A stretch of 64,000 bases of DNA from Candidatus Poribacteria bacterium (GCA_022827185.1 JAJDTM010000021.1:124001-188000); one strand, 5' to 3'. Positions 36,501 to 45,575 are shown, counted from the first letter of the stretch. Notes: generated by a model not told the origin, from the letters alone. Program-made: numbers and translations.

Positions 36501-39500
36501 ACATAGTTGCCACTTTCTTGGCTTCAACTGACGCTGAATTAGACTTAAGCGATGGCGGATCAACGATCACCGTCACTACTGAAGCGGGACTACCCGCACC
36601 GGGTATTACGACTTCCGATGGGACAAATCAGTTGACATGGACGCCGATCGTTCTCCCCACCGATGGCAGGGCTGATGGCTATTACACCGTCGTCGTCACA
36701 CCGAAAGACAAAGAGGGTAGGCAAGGCAATGTTATCTATCGCCAATTCGTTTTCGATACGCAGGAACCCCGAATTACCGCTGCTACGCCGATAGTGCTAA
36801 ACCAACCTGCTACATATATCCCTGGTCCCTTTACACGCCTCCAGTTCACTATTGAGGATGTGGGACCTGCCGGTCTGGAGATAGAAGATCAGACAGTCGA
36901 ACTCCTTGATTTTCAAGGGGCAACCGTCGCTGCTACACTTACCTCTGATGAGATAAACAATCATCTGTATCTTACGCTTGACGCGCCGCTTGCTCAAGAT
37001 GGCAGTGCTGACGGTGAATACACGGTAAAGGTGTCTCTTGTTGACAAAGCAGGAAATATCTCGGATTCGGAGCAGACCTTCATTTATGATTCTCAAGTGC
37101 CTCGACTCTCATCTGTTATGATAAACACTGAAGCACCGGTGGAACTTGTTCCGCAAAGGATTACTGAGATTTCGGAATTTATCAGCAGTGCCACGCTTCA
37201 ATTTGAGGAAGCGACCCGGGTCGATTTTGCGAATACTGAGGTTAATTTGGTCGGTCCTAATGGACAAACGATTCCGCTCAATATTTCGGCTGATGGACCT
37301 ACACAGCTGACCGCGCGTTTTGTCGAATTAATACAAGCCGGCTTGTACACCCTCTCTATCACGCCGCAAGACATAGCAGGCAATGTTGCCCAAGGTGCTG
37401 TGCAATACTCATTTCGGCTTGAATTTGTTTTACCGAGTGTGGATACTGTCGAATTGGGCGGACAAGCCGGTGATGTTGTTCTCCTCAACGGTAGCAATTC
37501 TACGATAGTTGCAACTTTGATAGATACCAGCGGCATCGGACTCGCTTTGGGTGAGGGCGGTTCAAGTATCGTTGTGACGGATCCTTCGCGGGCAGTCGTT
37601 CCAGGTCAGACGCGCGCTGAGGGACAGAATCAATTGATATGGGAACCAATATCAATTCCGACGGATGGGAGTGCTGATGGTAAGTATACCGTGGTGATCA
37701 CACCGGTTGATAAGGCGGGTCGGCAAGGTGATGTGGTCCATCGTCAGTTTATCTATGATACGGAGAGCCCGCGTATCACCGCATCAGCTCCGGTGATATT
37801 GAGTCAGCCTATATCTTATGTCGGCGGCGGTTTGAACCAGTTGACCTTTACAGTTGAAGATGTGGGACCCGCGGACCTACTTCTCGAAGCGCAAACGGTT
37901 GAATTAATCGACGCTTCTAACAGTGTTGTTCCAACAACGTTAACGTTCGACGAACTAACGAATCAACTCTATCTAACGCTTTCTGCCCCATTCGCTCGAG
38001 ATGGGAGCGTGGATGGTCCGTATACGGTCCGGTTATCCCTCGTTGACAGAGCTGGTAATACATTAAATTCAGAACATGTCCTGATGTATGACTCGCAAGC
38101 ACCCCGACTCTCTACAGTCACGGTAAATACTGAGGCACCGGTAGAACTCGTTCCACAAGGGGTTACCGAGATTTTGGAGCCTGTCAGCAGTATTACTTTG
38201 CAATTTGACGAGGCAACGAGAGTTGATTTTGCGAATACCGTAATTACGATGGTGAGTTCTTCTATTTCTGCTGCTGGTGAGACTGAAATAGTGAATATCC
38301 CGCTCACATTGGAAGATGACGGCATATCTCAGATGACTGTCAGTTTTATGGAATTGGATCAACTTGACACATATATCCTCTCCGTTACACCGCAAGATAT
38401 AGCAGAAAATGTTGCAACCGCACCGACTGACTATACTTTCGTTCTGGATATACCCTTGCCAAGGGTCGTTTCTGTTATTATCGGGAACACTGAGACAATC
38501 GGAAGTGGTGATGTCGCCTATGTTAATGCAAACAACATGCTTATAGGAGCCGAGATTCTTGACCCAACGGAGACAGGATTAGCCTTCGGTGATGATGGTT
38601 CGGATATTACCGTGGCGACCCTTGACGGAACAATCGTTCCGGGCGCAACCGGTTCTGATGGCGTTAGCCTGCTTGTTTGGGAACCGATAACGCTTACGAC
38701 AGACGGCACGACGGATGGACGCTATAGCGTATATGTGGTTCCTGTTGATAAAGCCGGGCGTCAGGGCAACACTGTTTACAGCGAGTTCATTTATGATACG
38801 CAAGAACCGGAGATAATAGCCGCTGACCCGATCGATTTAAGTCAACCCGTCTCCTATATCAGTCGGAGTTTAACACAACTCCAATTCACTGTCACGGATG
38901 TGGGACCCGCCGACCTCATGCTGTCGGATCAGAAAGTCAACCTCCGCGATGCGAATGGCAGCTTGGTACCCGCACGACTCACTCATGATACGCAAAACCA
39001 ACTCTTTCTCACACTCAACCAACCCTTGCCCCTTGATGGCAGTATGGATGGTGAGTACACCGTTGTTATTGAGTTAGCAGACCAAGCTGGGAACGCCTAC
39101 ACTGTTGAACACTCAATTATCTATGATACGCAAGCACCAACCCTTATTAGCACAGTACCCGCTAATGGTGCACTCCTCTCCGATGATCTCACACAGATAC
39201 AGGTAACACTTAATGATGAGGGCGGAAGTGGTATGGATTGGGCAATGACTACGGTGACACTGGTTAACCCGAGTGGCACCGAGATATCTGGAGAGCTTGT
39301 CAGTAATGGCACAACGGCATTAACGCTTAATACGAATCAACTCGTTGAGGATGGACGATATATTATCCGCGTTCAAGCAGTTGACAGGGCAGGGAATGGG
39401 GAAGCTACCGTCTTTGAACGGAATTTCCTACTGTCAAGACGTTTGCCGACGATCGTTTCGACGGAACCGGTTACTGCACCAGCGGACGAAGCGTTTACCA

Positions 39501-41161
39501 ATGAAGAAGTTGAGCAAATAGAAGTGGAACTCGAACTCGAAACAGATGACGAGAATCATCTCTCAACGCTGCGTCTCTTAAATCCGGGGGACCAAGTTGT
39601 TGCTGGACAGCAACAGCGCGCGTCTGGCAAATTAATCTATAATCTGGTGCGCCCCCTCGCGACTGATGGCTCTGAGGACGGGCGCTATACCATTGAGTTT
39701 ACGCCAATCAGTGCTTCTGGACGGAGTGGTGAAGTTCAACGATTAACCTTCATGTACGACACTCAGGCACCAGAGATTGAGAGCGATGATGTGATTGATC
39801 TCGTCGTTTCACAACCGGGCGTTAATAACTCGCTGACAGAGATTCGCGTCAACCTCATCGATGATACATCAGGTATTGATTGGGAAAATCTCGACGAAGA
39901 GTGGCTAACTTTTGAGCGGTTATCGCCGAATGCAACTGAAATTTTAGGGCGTGTTGATGACGATGGACAAGGTAACCTCATCTTCCGTCTCACGGTCCCG
40001 CTCGCAGACAACGGTTCCGCAGATGGCGAGTACCAAATTACCGTTAACCCCAAAGACCGCGCAGGAAACGATGATGAACCTTATGAAAAGGTCTTCGTCT
40101 ACGATACCAGACCACCGATGATTGATATCGGAACACTGCTTATCAACGATACACCACTCCTTGTTGACATCAATGCCGAAAATTATCCGACCGCAGTCTC
40201 TACAACTGGGGGTGTGGTCATCCAAGCAAAGGTCTTTGACACAGGTTTGGGGGTCAACCTCGCACAATCAAAGATTACTGTGAGACGTCCGGACGGAGCG
40301 GAAATTTCGGGGAATACGCAGCAAAACGGCGTGGATACTATCATTTTCAAATCCGATGGATTGACACTGCAAGGGAACTATCAAGTTGAAGTTAGCAGTG
40401 TCGGAAATGACTCCGAACTCCTCGGATTCGCGCCAACCGACTCCATCTCAACGCAATTTCTCTATGAAACAGATGAACCTACCGCTACTGTAACCAGTGA
40501 CGGCGGGGAGACTGAGTTGACCGATGAACCGTTGCTGTTAGAGGGCACAGCCTCTGACCCCGCAGGCACACAGCGAATTGGTGAAGGTGAGATACCTGTA
40601 CCCCCCTCCGGTGTATGGCTCGTTGAAATTGTAGGGATCGGTCCCGACGATCAACCGATTGACCCAGTGCCAGTGGTTGATGACAGCAACGCTCAAGAAG
40701 AACCTTGGAGCCGGTGGTCAATTGACTTCTTGCCGACGCGTTCGGGGGAATACGATTTGGATGTCCGCGTCACTGATAATGCAGGCAATTACGCCGTTTA
40801 TGACATCGGAGAGTATACGATGTCTGTGTCTCTCACCTTCCGCGGTTCAACGTTCGGATGGCCAAATCCGCTCCGCCTCTCAAAACGCGATGTCGCTTTC
40901 TTCTCTTTTGATGTCAATGTACCCTTCGGAGAGACGATTGAACTCACGTTGAGCATCTATGATTGGGGCGGGGACATGGTGCTATCACAAACCTATCCAG
41001 ATGTTGTATCCGGACAGCGCAACGATCAATTGGTGAAATGGAACTTGGAGAACCAGGCGGGGAACTCTGTCGCAAGAGGACTCTACATCTTCCGTTTAGA
41101 AGCCGTCAATGCAGCGGGAAATCGCGCGAACGCTGTCGGTAAAATATTAGTTGTCGACTAA
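33545..41161 (+). CDS. Giant secreted protein of Ig-like repeats with FlgD-like C-terminus
   Basis: 2538 residues. Start GTG after GGGAGAAACGA; the next ATG lies six codons later. A long basic N-terminus precedes the signal helix (LAIISQIFVCLAVLMVSANVWA, about 55-76). The body is about twenty Ig-like domains of roughly 100 residues, each closing with a DGSADGEYTI...DKAGN-type motif. Three-domain units recur with a period of about 335-342 residues, starting near 36424, 37430 and 38456 (shared LPxVxS, TPVDKAGRQG, VEDVGPADL, TEAPVELVPQ). The last 110 residues (GSTFGWPNPLRLSKRDVAFFSFDV...GNRANAVGKILVVD) resemble a FlgD Ig-like or type IX sorting domain. It is followed by a PorV/PorQ-like gene. 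Likely a surface filament or adhesin. Confidence 0.88.
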   Translation: MPKIKNMYGVTDKPVHKSRNPHKHGNDPSTKSPSRSILVNFLAFSNAGKLKLAIISQIFVCLAVLMVSANVWAVPTLTLSALDTNGEDSVFNGSTQKLRITIGLTGTAGDPDGPYIYTLTANGLNITGAAQHSITMNQTKIHDWDGGNFPEGVYIIRLEIIDIEDPLFFLNEPFSTDVSVTLDKTAPEISIGTQTAEFSPNGDRVLDRLEVFYGTNEGLKENKLEFLLRTGESKTLFGQSVNLNTGNGSHRYVWDGGDRASRVFPDGQYILKLRVVDKAGNTAEKESIPVTIDTKPPLISQVAANENLTLVDGVFINAPIQSIKVTADAAGGTPLDFTANKTRLQVKKQGGAAIKGDLSYDATALTFSFGNRLDTASENGNYTVSTAVVDRAGNVVEKTLDFTFDNVAPSLREIATSRGEFTPGSGVSRSMNFVEATLNDNLQDGLDRFASTIRLTGPNGAVLGRQTQPDDDRIRWVLLSPLLPKDGLMDGEYTIEVNAKDKAGNETGTLQIPFTYDNLAPRVTLGFDEASPFTLNQDTIYHAQPLSQIVATFDDAGVGVDLEEDIRIVFGTTGADRQINRLPGREFLATERDQLTYILETPLTSRDGSQDGRYAIKVQATDTLGNTETYEYQLIYDTQLPTLVSTVPAANTTVSELSQVEVVLAEETSGIDFIQSTFRLTQDQTEVPVNITSNGADTATLTLAEPIALDGSDDGTYAIEIAPIDLAGNLGVTVRREFYLVSQSRPEIRLTTPETTTVNNLTTVVVELSGYIGAGIDFDAATLTVTDPQGTLVQQAKVEHDAANSVLTWDTEAIIPGDGSADGEYTITATFVDFSGQRFTQEFSLVLDTQFPAIENIYIGSQELIADTLTTFDEGVSSIAVNFDAAANDIDFSNMVIALKNSDGSEIALNRSDNGQSVLTLSFAELDEPGDYSLEIIPQDLFGNQSTRAFIYPFRLDFEVSLPQVVSILIDGNADALVYVNGSSTNIVATFLASTDAELDLSDGGSTITVTTEAGLPAPGITTSDGTNQLTWTPIVLPTDGRADGYYTVVVTPKDKEGRQGNVIYRQFVFDTQEPRITAATPIVLNQPATYIPGPFTRLQFTIEDVGPAGLEIEDQTVELLDFQGATVAATLTSDEINNHLYLTLDAPLAQDGSADGEYTVKVSLVDKAGNISDSEQTFIYDSQVPRLSSVMINTEAPVELVPQRITEISEFISSATLQFEEATRVDFANTEVNLVGPNGQTIPLNISADGPTQLTARFVELIQAGLYTLSITPQDIAGNVAQGAVQYSFRLEFVLPSVDTVELGGQAGDVVLLNGSNSTIVATLIDTSGIGLALGEGGSSIVVTDPSRAVVPGQTRAEGQNQLIWEPISIPTDGSADGKYTVVITPVDKAGRQGDVVHRQFIYDTESPRITASAPVILSQPISYVGGGLNQLTFTVEDVGPADLLLEAQTVELIDASNSVVPTTLTFDELTNQLYLTLSAPFARDGSVDGPYTVRLSLVDRAGNTLNSEHVLMYDSQAPRLSTVTVNTEAPVELVPQGVTEILEPVSSITLQFDEATRVDFANTVITMVSSSISAAGETEIVNIPLTLEDDGISQMTVSFMELDQLDTYILSVTPQDIAENVATAPTDYTFVLDIPLPRVVSVIIGNTETIGSGDVAYVNANNMLIGAEILDPTETGLAFGDDGSDITVATLDGTIVPGATGSDGVSLLVWEPITLTTDGTTDGRYSVYVVPVDKAGRQGNTVYSEFIYDTQEPEIIAADPIDLSQPVSYISRSLTQLQFTVTDVGPADLMLSDQKVNLRDANGSLVPARLTHDTQNQLFLTLNQPLPLDGSMDGEYTVVIELADQAGNAYTVEHSIIYDTQAPTLISTVPANGALLSDDLTQIQVTLNDEGGSGMDWAMTTVTLVNPSGTEISGELVSNGTTALTLNTNQLVEDGRYIIRVQAVDRAGNGEATVFERNFLLSRRLPTIVSTEPVTAPADEAFTNEEVEQIEVELELETDDENHLSTLRLLNPGDQVVAGQQQRASGKLIYNLVRPLATDGSEDGRYTIEFTPISASGRSGEVQRLTFMYDTQAPEIESDDVIDLVVSQPGVNNSLTEIRVNLIDDTSGIDWENLDEEWLTFERLSPNATEILGRVDDDGQGNLIFRLTVPLADNGSADGEYQITVNPKDRAGNDDEPYEKVFVYDTRPPMIDIGTLLINDTPLLVDINAENYPTAVSTTGGVVIQAKVFDTGLGVNLAQSKITVRRPDGAEISGNTQQNGVDTIIFKSDGLTLQGNYQVEVSSVGNDSELLGFAPTDSISTQFLYETDEPTATVTSDGGETELTDEPLLLEGTASDPAGTQRIGEGEIPVPPSGVWLVEIVGIGPDDQPIDPVPVVDDSNAQEEPWSRWSIDFLPTRSGEYDLDVRVTDNAGNYAVYDIGEYTMSVSLTFRGSTFGWPNPLRLSKRDVAFFSFDVNVPFGETIELTLSIYDWGGDMVLSQTYPDVVSGQRNDQLVKWNLENQAGNSVARGLYIFRLEAVNAAGNRANAVGKILVVD

Positions 41162-41266
41162 ATCGGCTATCAGGCTGTCAGTTTGTAATATGTAAAACCC
41201 GCATAACTGCTACAAGGGACTCTGAACCGACTGCTGATGGCTGATAACTGATCACTGATAGAAAAG
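41162..41266. repeat. CAGTTA-type repeat between giant gene and PorV-like gene
   Basis: Starts at the base after the TAA of the giant gene (ATCGGCTATCAGGCTGTCAG) and ends with ACTGCTGATGGCTGATAACTGATCACTGATAG-like units just before the SD of the next gene (AAAAGGAGAATTC). Imperfect palindrome. Confidence 0.65.
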
Positions 41267-41274
41267 GAGAATTC

Positions 41275-42261
41275 ATGATACCGAAAAGAGGGGGGTCCGT
41301 TCTAATCGCAATGGCACTTCTCATAATAACCGCAGCTGCCCCAAATGTGAACGCTGATATTAACGATGGCGCAGGCACTGTTGGTGCCGCTTTCCTGAAA
41401 ATCGAGGGCGGCAGTCGCCCCGCTGGATTGGGCGGTGCTTTCGCTGGACTTGCCAATGATATTAATACCATCTTTTGGAATCCAGCAGGGTTAACCGCTG
41501 TCCAAGACAGGGAGTTGACCGCAATGCAACACTTTTCGTTCGCGGACATCAATAATAATACCATCGGATACGCACAGCGTGTAGGACAACTCGTCTGGGG
41601 TGCCAGTTTCCTCGGAAGTTTTACAGAGATTGAACGCCGACAGGGACCTACGGAAGACCCTGATAGTACCGCAACAATCGGGGGGTTTGCTACAGGTTTA
41701 TCCCTCGCCTATCCACTCGGCACAGCAATGTCAGTTGGTGGTACAGCGAAGGTAATTTCGCAGCAATTGGACATTCAAAATGCTTACGGGGTCGCAGCGG
41801 ATGTCGGATTGGTCTTAAATTTGCTGGAGAATCATCTCGGGATCGGGATTGCTGTTCAGAATGCTGGAGTCTTGGATGGTGGGGAAAGCTTGCCAATGGC
41901 ACTCCGTGGAGGACTCGCCTACAGAACGTGGAAACAGCCTGCTGCAGAGGTAGAGGCGGATCAACCGATGCCCGCGCAGGAATTATGGGCATTGGTCGCA
42001 GACGCACACCTCCCGCTCCTTGACGCAAATCCGAGTTTTCATGTGGGCGTAGAGCGGTGGTTTTACGATAGCATCGCCGCACGTATCGGATATCGGATCA
42101 GCCTGAATGAAAATCCGAGCGACGGCTTAGCACTCGGCATCGGTGTCCGACGCAGCGGTGAGGACGCATTGGCAAATGTCGACTTCCAATTCGATTATGC
42201 TTTTGTGCCGGACCCTAATTTGGGCAACGCACACCGCGTCTCTTTTATCACACGCTTTTAG
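41275..42261 (+). CDS. PorV/PorQ-like outer membrane beta-barrel protein
   Basis: 328 residues, ATG after AAAAGGAGAATTC. Signal peptide (MIPKRGGSVLIAMALLIITAAAPNVNA). The N-terminal mature part GTVGAAFLKIEGGSRPAGLGGAFAGLANDINTIFWNPAGL is the hallmark of PorV/PorQ and related barrel proteins, which in Bacteroidota carry or anchor type IX-exported cargo. The rest alternates short hydrophobic strands, ending in an aromatic (FITRF), as barrels do. It lies directly after the giant secreted protein, so a dedicated export or anchoring partner is likely (inference). Confidence 0.85.
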   Translation: MIPKRGGSVLIAMALLIITAAAPNVNADINDGAGTVGAAFLKIEGGSRPAGLGGAFAGLANDINTIFWNPAGLTAVQDRELTAMQHFSFADINNNTIGYAQRVGQLVWGASFLGSFTEIERRQGPTEDPDSTATIGGFATGLSLAYPLGTAMSVGGTAKVISQQLDIQNAYGVAADVGLVLNLLENHLGIGIAVQNAGVLDGGESLPMALRGGLAYRTWKQPAAEVEADQPMPAQELWALVADAHLPLLDANPSFHVGVERWFYDSIAARIGYRISLNENPSDGLALGIGVRRSGEDALANVDFQFDYAFVPDPNLGNAHRVSFITRF

Positions 42262-42391
42262 ATGGCAATCAGCAATCAGCAATCAGCCGTCAGTATATTT
42301 GTTGTGGTTTTCAGATAACTTGTGGCATCCACAAGAAGTCTGACTGCCACAAGAACGCGACTGAAAGCCGATTGCTGACGGCTGACAGCTA
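42262..42391. repeat. CAGTTA-type repeat filling the gap between two stop codons
   Basis: The entire 130-base gap between the convergent PorV-like gene and nadA is this repeat: ATCAGCAATCAGCAATCAGCC on one side, GATTGCTGACGGCTGACAGC on the other, with CTTGTGGCATCCACAAG in the middle. Both genes stop within a few bases of its ends. As a long hairpin it could serve as a two-way terminator. Confidence 0.75.
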
Positions 42392-43507
42392 CTAAACACT
42401 CGCTTCAAGCATGCGTTCAATGGGGGCGCGGGCTTTGTCAATAGTTTCAGGACTCAGCGTAATCTCATATGCGTCGAGGTTCTCGTCCCTATCAATTGCT
42501 TCCAGAATATTCGCTATTTTCCCCAAATTAACTTGTGCCATGTGTGAACATCGAACCGAGCAGGCTGTCCAAAATTGAACCTCTGGAAATTCTTGCGCAA
42601 GATTGGAAGTTAACTCACACTCCGAGGCGACAAAGGCACGTTCGATTTGGTTTGCTGCAACACGTTCCGCTATATCCTTCATAATCTGACTGGTACTGCC
42701 ATAAAAATCTGCCTCTTTTAAAACATTCGGACGACATTCCCAGTGTGCGTAAAGTTTGCGGCGAGGGTGGCCTTTCGGGATTTCAAAGGATTCACGGATG
42801 CCGAGAAGATCATCAAGTGTGAATTTCTCGTGAACCTCACAGACAGCACCGCGGGCAGTGTTGTCTTTGCCCGGGTAGACAACATTTTTTTCGTCTTTCA
42901 ACTCTTCTTCCAAATTCTGTGCAAAGAAGATATCCGGCACAAAAATAAGTGTATCCCCCGGCATCGTTTTCGCGATGTGTGCGGCATTCGCTGACGTGCA
43001 GCAGATATCCGATTCCGCTTTCGCGTCGGCGTAACTATTGATATAAATCATCACCGGCGCACCCGGATAAAGGGTTTTCAACTTCTTAACATCTTCTGCC
43101 CCGAAGTTATCAGCGAGCGAGCAACCCGCTGTTTTATCGGCAACCAATACTGTTTTACTCGGATTTAGAATTTTCGCTGTTTCCGCCATAAACGGAACGC
43201 CGTTAAAGATGAGATACGGAGCCTCTGTGTTTGCGGCGTACATACTCAAACCCAGTGAATCACCCTGTTCCTCTTTTTCGGACAATCCAAAAACCAGCGG
43301 CTCCATATAGTTGTGACCCAGCATCACAACGTTATGTTTCTGTTTGAGTGTCCGTATTTTGTGGATAGTCTTCGCGTGCGCTTCTATATCAAGGAACGTT
43401 AAACTTGGGTGGTGGCGGTTATACAATTCCTGTTTGACATCTTCAATAGTGAGGTCTGTACAGTTGGGTACATCTGTTGCAGGGGGAGTTTCTCCATTAG
43501 GATGCAT
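42392..43507 (-). CDS. nadA: Quinolinate synthase
   Basis: 371 residues from ATG 43507 (an in-frame GTG lies three codons before; GGAG is ten bases ahead of the ATG). Condenses iminoaspartate with dihydroxyacetone phosphate to quinolinate for NAD synthesis, using a [4Fe-4S] cluster. The three expected cysteines are in AGCSLAD, HWECRP and SVRCSHM. MLGHNYMEP near the start and DICCTSANAA are typical. Length fits the longer NadA type. No nadB or nadC in the window. Interesting to have near nnr, another NAD-related gene, but they are not linked in an operon. Confidence 0.96.
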   Translation of the reverse strand: MHPNGETPPATDVPNCTDLTIEDVKQELYNRHHPSLTFLDIEAHAKTIHKIRTLKQKHNVVMLGHNYMEPLVFGLSEKEEQGDSLGLSMYAANTEAPYLIFNGVPFMAETAKILNPSKTVLVADKTAGCSLADNFGAEDVKKLKTLYPGAPVMIYINSYADAKAESDICCTSANAAHIAKTMPGDTLIFVPDIFFAQNLEEELKDEKNVVYPGKDNTARGAVCEVHEKFTLDDLLGIRESFEIPKGHPRRKLYAHWECRPNVLKEADFYGSTSQIMKDIAERVAANQIERAFVASECELTSNLAQEFPEVQFWTACSVRCSHMAQVNLGKIANILEAIDRDENLDAYEITLSPETIDKARAPIERMLEASV

Positions 43508-43703
43508 GCTAATCACGCTCCAAGTTGATCACTAATCAAACCGTCTGCTGCTCTACAAGTTAACGATCAGGATAATTTGTGAGTCGTGTCTTCTGCTAAC
43601 TTATGCTGCAGACGCAATTAGCGATTCTTTTTTATTCGTTCCAATTAGCATACACTTAAAATATTTCTTTTGTCAAGACCTAATATACAAAAATAATACA
43701 CAA

Positions 43704-44345
43704 ATGCGAAATTTATGCCAAATTTTCTGTGTGAAAACAGGAAAAATCTGCGTTGTTGTTCTTATTCTATGCTTTGTTTTGGGGGTAACACCGGTTGCGG
43801 AAAGTATTTCGGTCAAATTAAGAGGGAAAGTAGCTTTGGTGGGAATTCTTTCTGGACTCGCGTATGCAACACACACGCTTGTTAAACGCGATAGACGGGC
43901 AGTGGAGAAGTTACAACTTCACCTCGGCCCGCCTGATCGGGTTATCCAGTTTGAACGTGGATTTGACTTATGGCGTATTCATTATTATGAAGAGCAGTGT
44001 TATCTGTTTCGCAATCATCGATTTGTCGAAACTGTTCCTTACCTTAGCCTACAATCTCGACATCCAAGATATGCGTATCAAACACACACTCACCTTAGAA
44101 CCGACATATGTAAGTCCATGTCGCCTTTTCTTATTGATACACCCGTTTTAGTGCCCCCCAAGTGGTTGCAGCCTTACCTTTGGCATCCACAGCAAGCCCC
44201 TCAACTTGTATCTTCCTATCTTTATCAGTTGGGAGACGAAGGTCCCCTTCGTTCGCTTTCAAGTTGTTCGTCACGAAGATTGTGTCTATCATGGTGGCAT
44301 CTTCGCGCACGCCGATACGAAGCACCGTCTTACCCGCTTCCTTGA
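43704..44345 (+). CDS. Hypothetical membrane-anchored or secreted protein, doubtful 3' end
   Basis: Up to 213 residues. N-terminal hydrophobic segment (ICVVVLILCFVLGVTPVAES), then a second one (KVALVGILSGLAYATH), then LHLGPPDRVIQFERGFDLWRIHYYEEQCYLFRNHRFVETV, which looks like a genuine small domain. The last 70 residues are antisense to the CBM-like gene 44131-44796 and have low-complexity, shadow-like composition. The gene may have lost its original stop, or only about the first 140 residues may be real. No SD. Family not recognised. Confidence 0.4.
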   Translation: MRNLCQIFCVKTGKICVVVLILCFVLGVTPVAESISVKLRGKVALVGILSGLAYATHTLVKRDRRAVEKLQLHLGPPDRVIQFERGFDLWRIHYYEEQCYLFRNHRFVETVPYLSLQSRHPRYAYQTHTHLRTDICKSMSPFLIDTPVLVPPKWLQPYLWHPQQAPQLVSSYLYQLGDEGPLRSLSSCSSRRLCLSWWHLRARRYEAPSYPLP

Positions 44346-44796
44346 ACTTCCATTCCCGGTCGAACGTTCCACCGTCTAACCAGTGATTGATCCGGTCCCA
44401 GTGCCAGGCGGCTCCAGCTGCGACACCCCAGCGGAATTCGGTGTTCTGGGTTTTTTGCGGATCTTCGTCCGGGTCAGCAGGTTGCCAAGTCACCCAGAAT
44501 GAATCGCTATTCCCATCCCATGCAATGACATGCCCCCATAAGGCGTAGGTGTCCGGTTCAGGAATATTGATAATAAACTCAGCGTAGCCTACACCCCCGC
44601 CACCTGTGGCGGGGGCACCTTCCATCCAGATGAATTTCCCATCAGAGGCATTTTTATCATCTGCAATGATCATCGGTTTTACAATCTCGTTTGCTAATTC
44701 GGCTTCAAGCGCAATTCCGACTTCAGCATGAAGTCCTACAATCCCACATAAGGGGAGTGTTATTATAATCAGGGTCAATAGTATTCCGTGTTTCAC
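44131..44796 (-). CDS. Secreted CBM-like protein with C-terminal W-tail (copy 2)
   Basis: 221 residues from GTG 44796 (AAAGGAGG ahead; a TTG three bases earlier is possible). Signal peptide (VKHGILLTLIIITLPLCGIVGLHA), then a single beta-sandwich domain: ALEAELANEIVKPMIIADDKNASDGKFIWM, GYAEFIINIPEPDTYALWGHVIAWDGNSDSFWVTW, EFRWGVAAGAAWHWDRINHW, TVLRIGVREDATMIDTIFVTN. This resembles CBM35/CBM6-like carbohydrate-binding modules. No catalytic domain. It ends KAATTWGALKRVYQ, the shared C-terminal tail. Paralogue of 44922-45575, with element F between them. Confidence 0.75.
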   Translation of the reverse strand: MKHGILLTLIIITLPLCGIVGLHAEVGIALEAELANEIVKPMIIADDKNASDGKFIWMEGAPATGGGGVGYAEFIINIPEPDTYALWGHVIAWDGNSDSFWVTWQPADPDEDPQKTQNTEFRWGVAAGAAWHWDRINHWLDGGTFDREWKFKEAGKTVLRIGVREDATMIDTIFVTNNLKANEGDLRLPTDKDRKIQVEGLAVDAKGKAATTWGALKRVYQ

Positions 44797-44815
44797 CAAA
44801 TACCTCCTTTCACTT

Positions 44816-44917
44816 TAGGACTTACGCACTGCTTCTTAAAGTCCCCCTGATAAGGGGGATTTAGGGGGTTTAAAACTAAAAAAATCTACTATCGCGTGCT
44901 AAATTTGCGTAAGTCCT
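44816..44917. mobile_element. MITE-like element F
   Basis: Ends TAGGACTTACGCA and TTGCGTAAGTCCT; the interior is the simplest form of the family (AAAGTCCCCCTGATAAGGGG then GATTTAGGGGGTTTAAA). It stands between the two CBM-like paralogues. No clear target duplication. Confidence 0.75.
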
Positions 44918-44921
44918 GTTA

Positions 44922-45575
44922 CTATCTTTCTGCTTTCAGTTTGCCCCATGTTGTCGCGAGTTTATCTTGCGGTTCGACAGGTGTTATGGAGTCTCCTGGG
45001 ATCGGGTCCCGCGGATTGACTTCCGCTTCATCTTCAGAGAGATTGTCAGTGATATAGATCACATCCAGCATCGTCGCGTCTTCTCGGACTGCGATACGGA
45101 GTGTGGTATCCCCAGCAGCTGCTATCTCCCATTCCCGTTCAAACGTTCCACCGTCTAACCAGTGGTTAATCCGGTCCCAGTGCCACTCGTTGCCTTGTGC
45201 GACACCCCAGCGAAACTCGGTGTTTTGGGTTTCTTGCGCGTTTTCATCAGGATCCATAGGCTGCCAGGTTACCCAGAATGAATCGCTATTCCCATCCCAT
45301 GCGAGGACTTTGCCCCAAAGCGCGTAGGTGCCAGCTGCTGGAATATGGATGTTGTATTCTACCCAACCTTCACCACCACCACCAGTCGCTGCAGGTCCCT
45401 CCATCCAGACGAATTGTCCACCGGAGGCATCCCCATCATCGGCAACTACCATCGGTGCCTCGATCGCATCCGCCATTTCTGCTTCAATCGCTCGTTCATA
45501 ACCATAACTCATGCCAATTGTGAGTAATAAACCGCACGTGAAAAGTGTACTGAATACTAATGTCTTGAAACACAT
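44922..45575 (-). CDS. Secreted CBM-like protein with C-terminal W-tail (copy 1)
   Basis: 217 residues from ATG 45575 (AAAAGGAG eight bases ahead; the frame continues upstream into element G, which is not coding). Signal peptide (MCFKTLVFSTLFTCGLLLTIGMSYG). Same sandwich domain as the neighbour: IEAEMADAIEAPMVVADDGDASGG, YALWGKVLAWDGNSDSFWVTWQ, HWDRINHWLDGGTFEREW, TTLRIAVREDATMLDVIYIT. After it comes an acidic, Pro-containing linker and the tail KLATTWGKLKAER. Tandem duplicate of 44131-44796. Confidence 0.78.
   Translation of the reverse strand: MCFKTLVFSTLFTCGLLLTIGMSYGYERAIEAEMADAIEAPMVVADDGDASGGQFVWMEGPAATGGGGEGWVEYNIHIPAAGTYALWGKVLAWDGNSDSFWVTWQPMDPDENAQETQNTEFRWGVAQGNEWHWDRINHWLDGGTFEREWEIAAAGDTTLRIAVREDATMLDVIYITDNLSEDEAEVNPRDPIPGDSITPVEPQDKLATTWGKLKAER

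Noticed and set aside
42262..42391. Simple bidirectional terminator
   Set aside because: No U-tracts; the same repeat occurs in non-terminator positions, so annotated as repeat.
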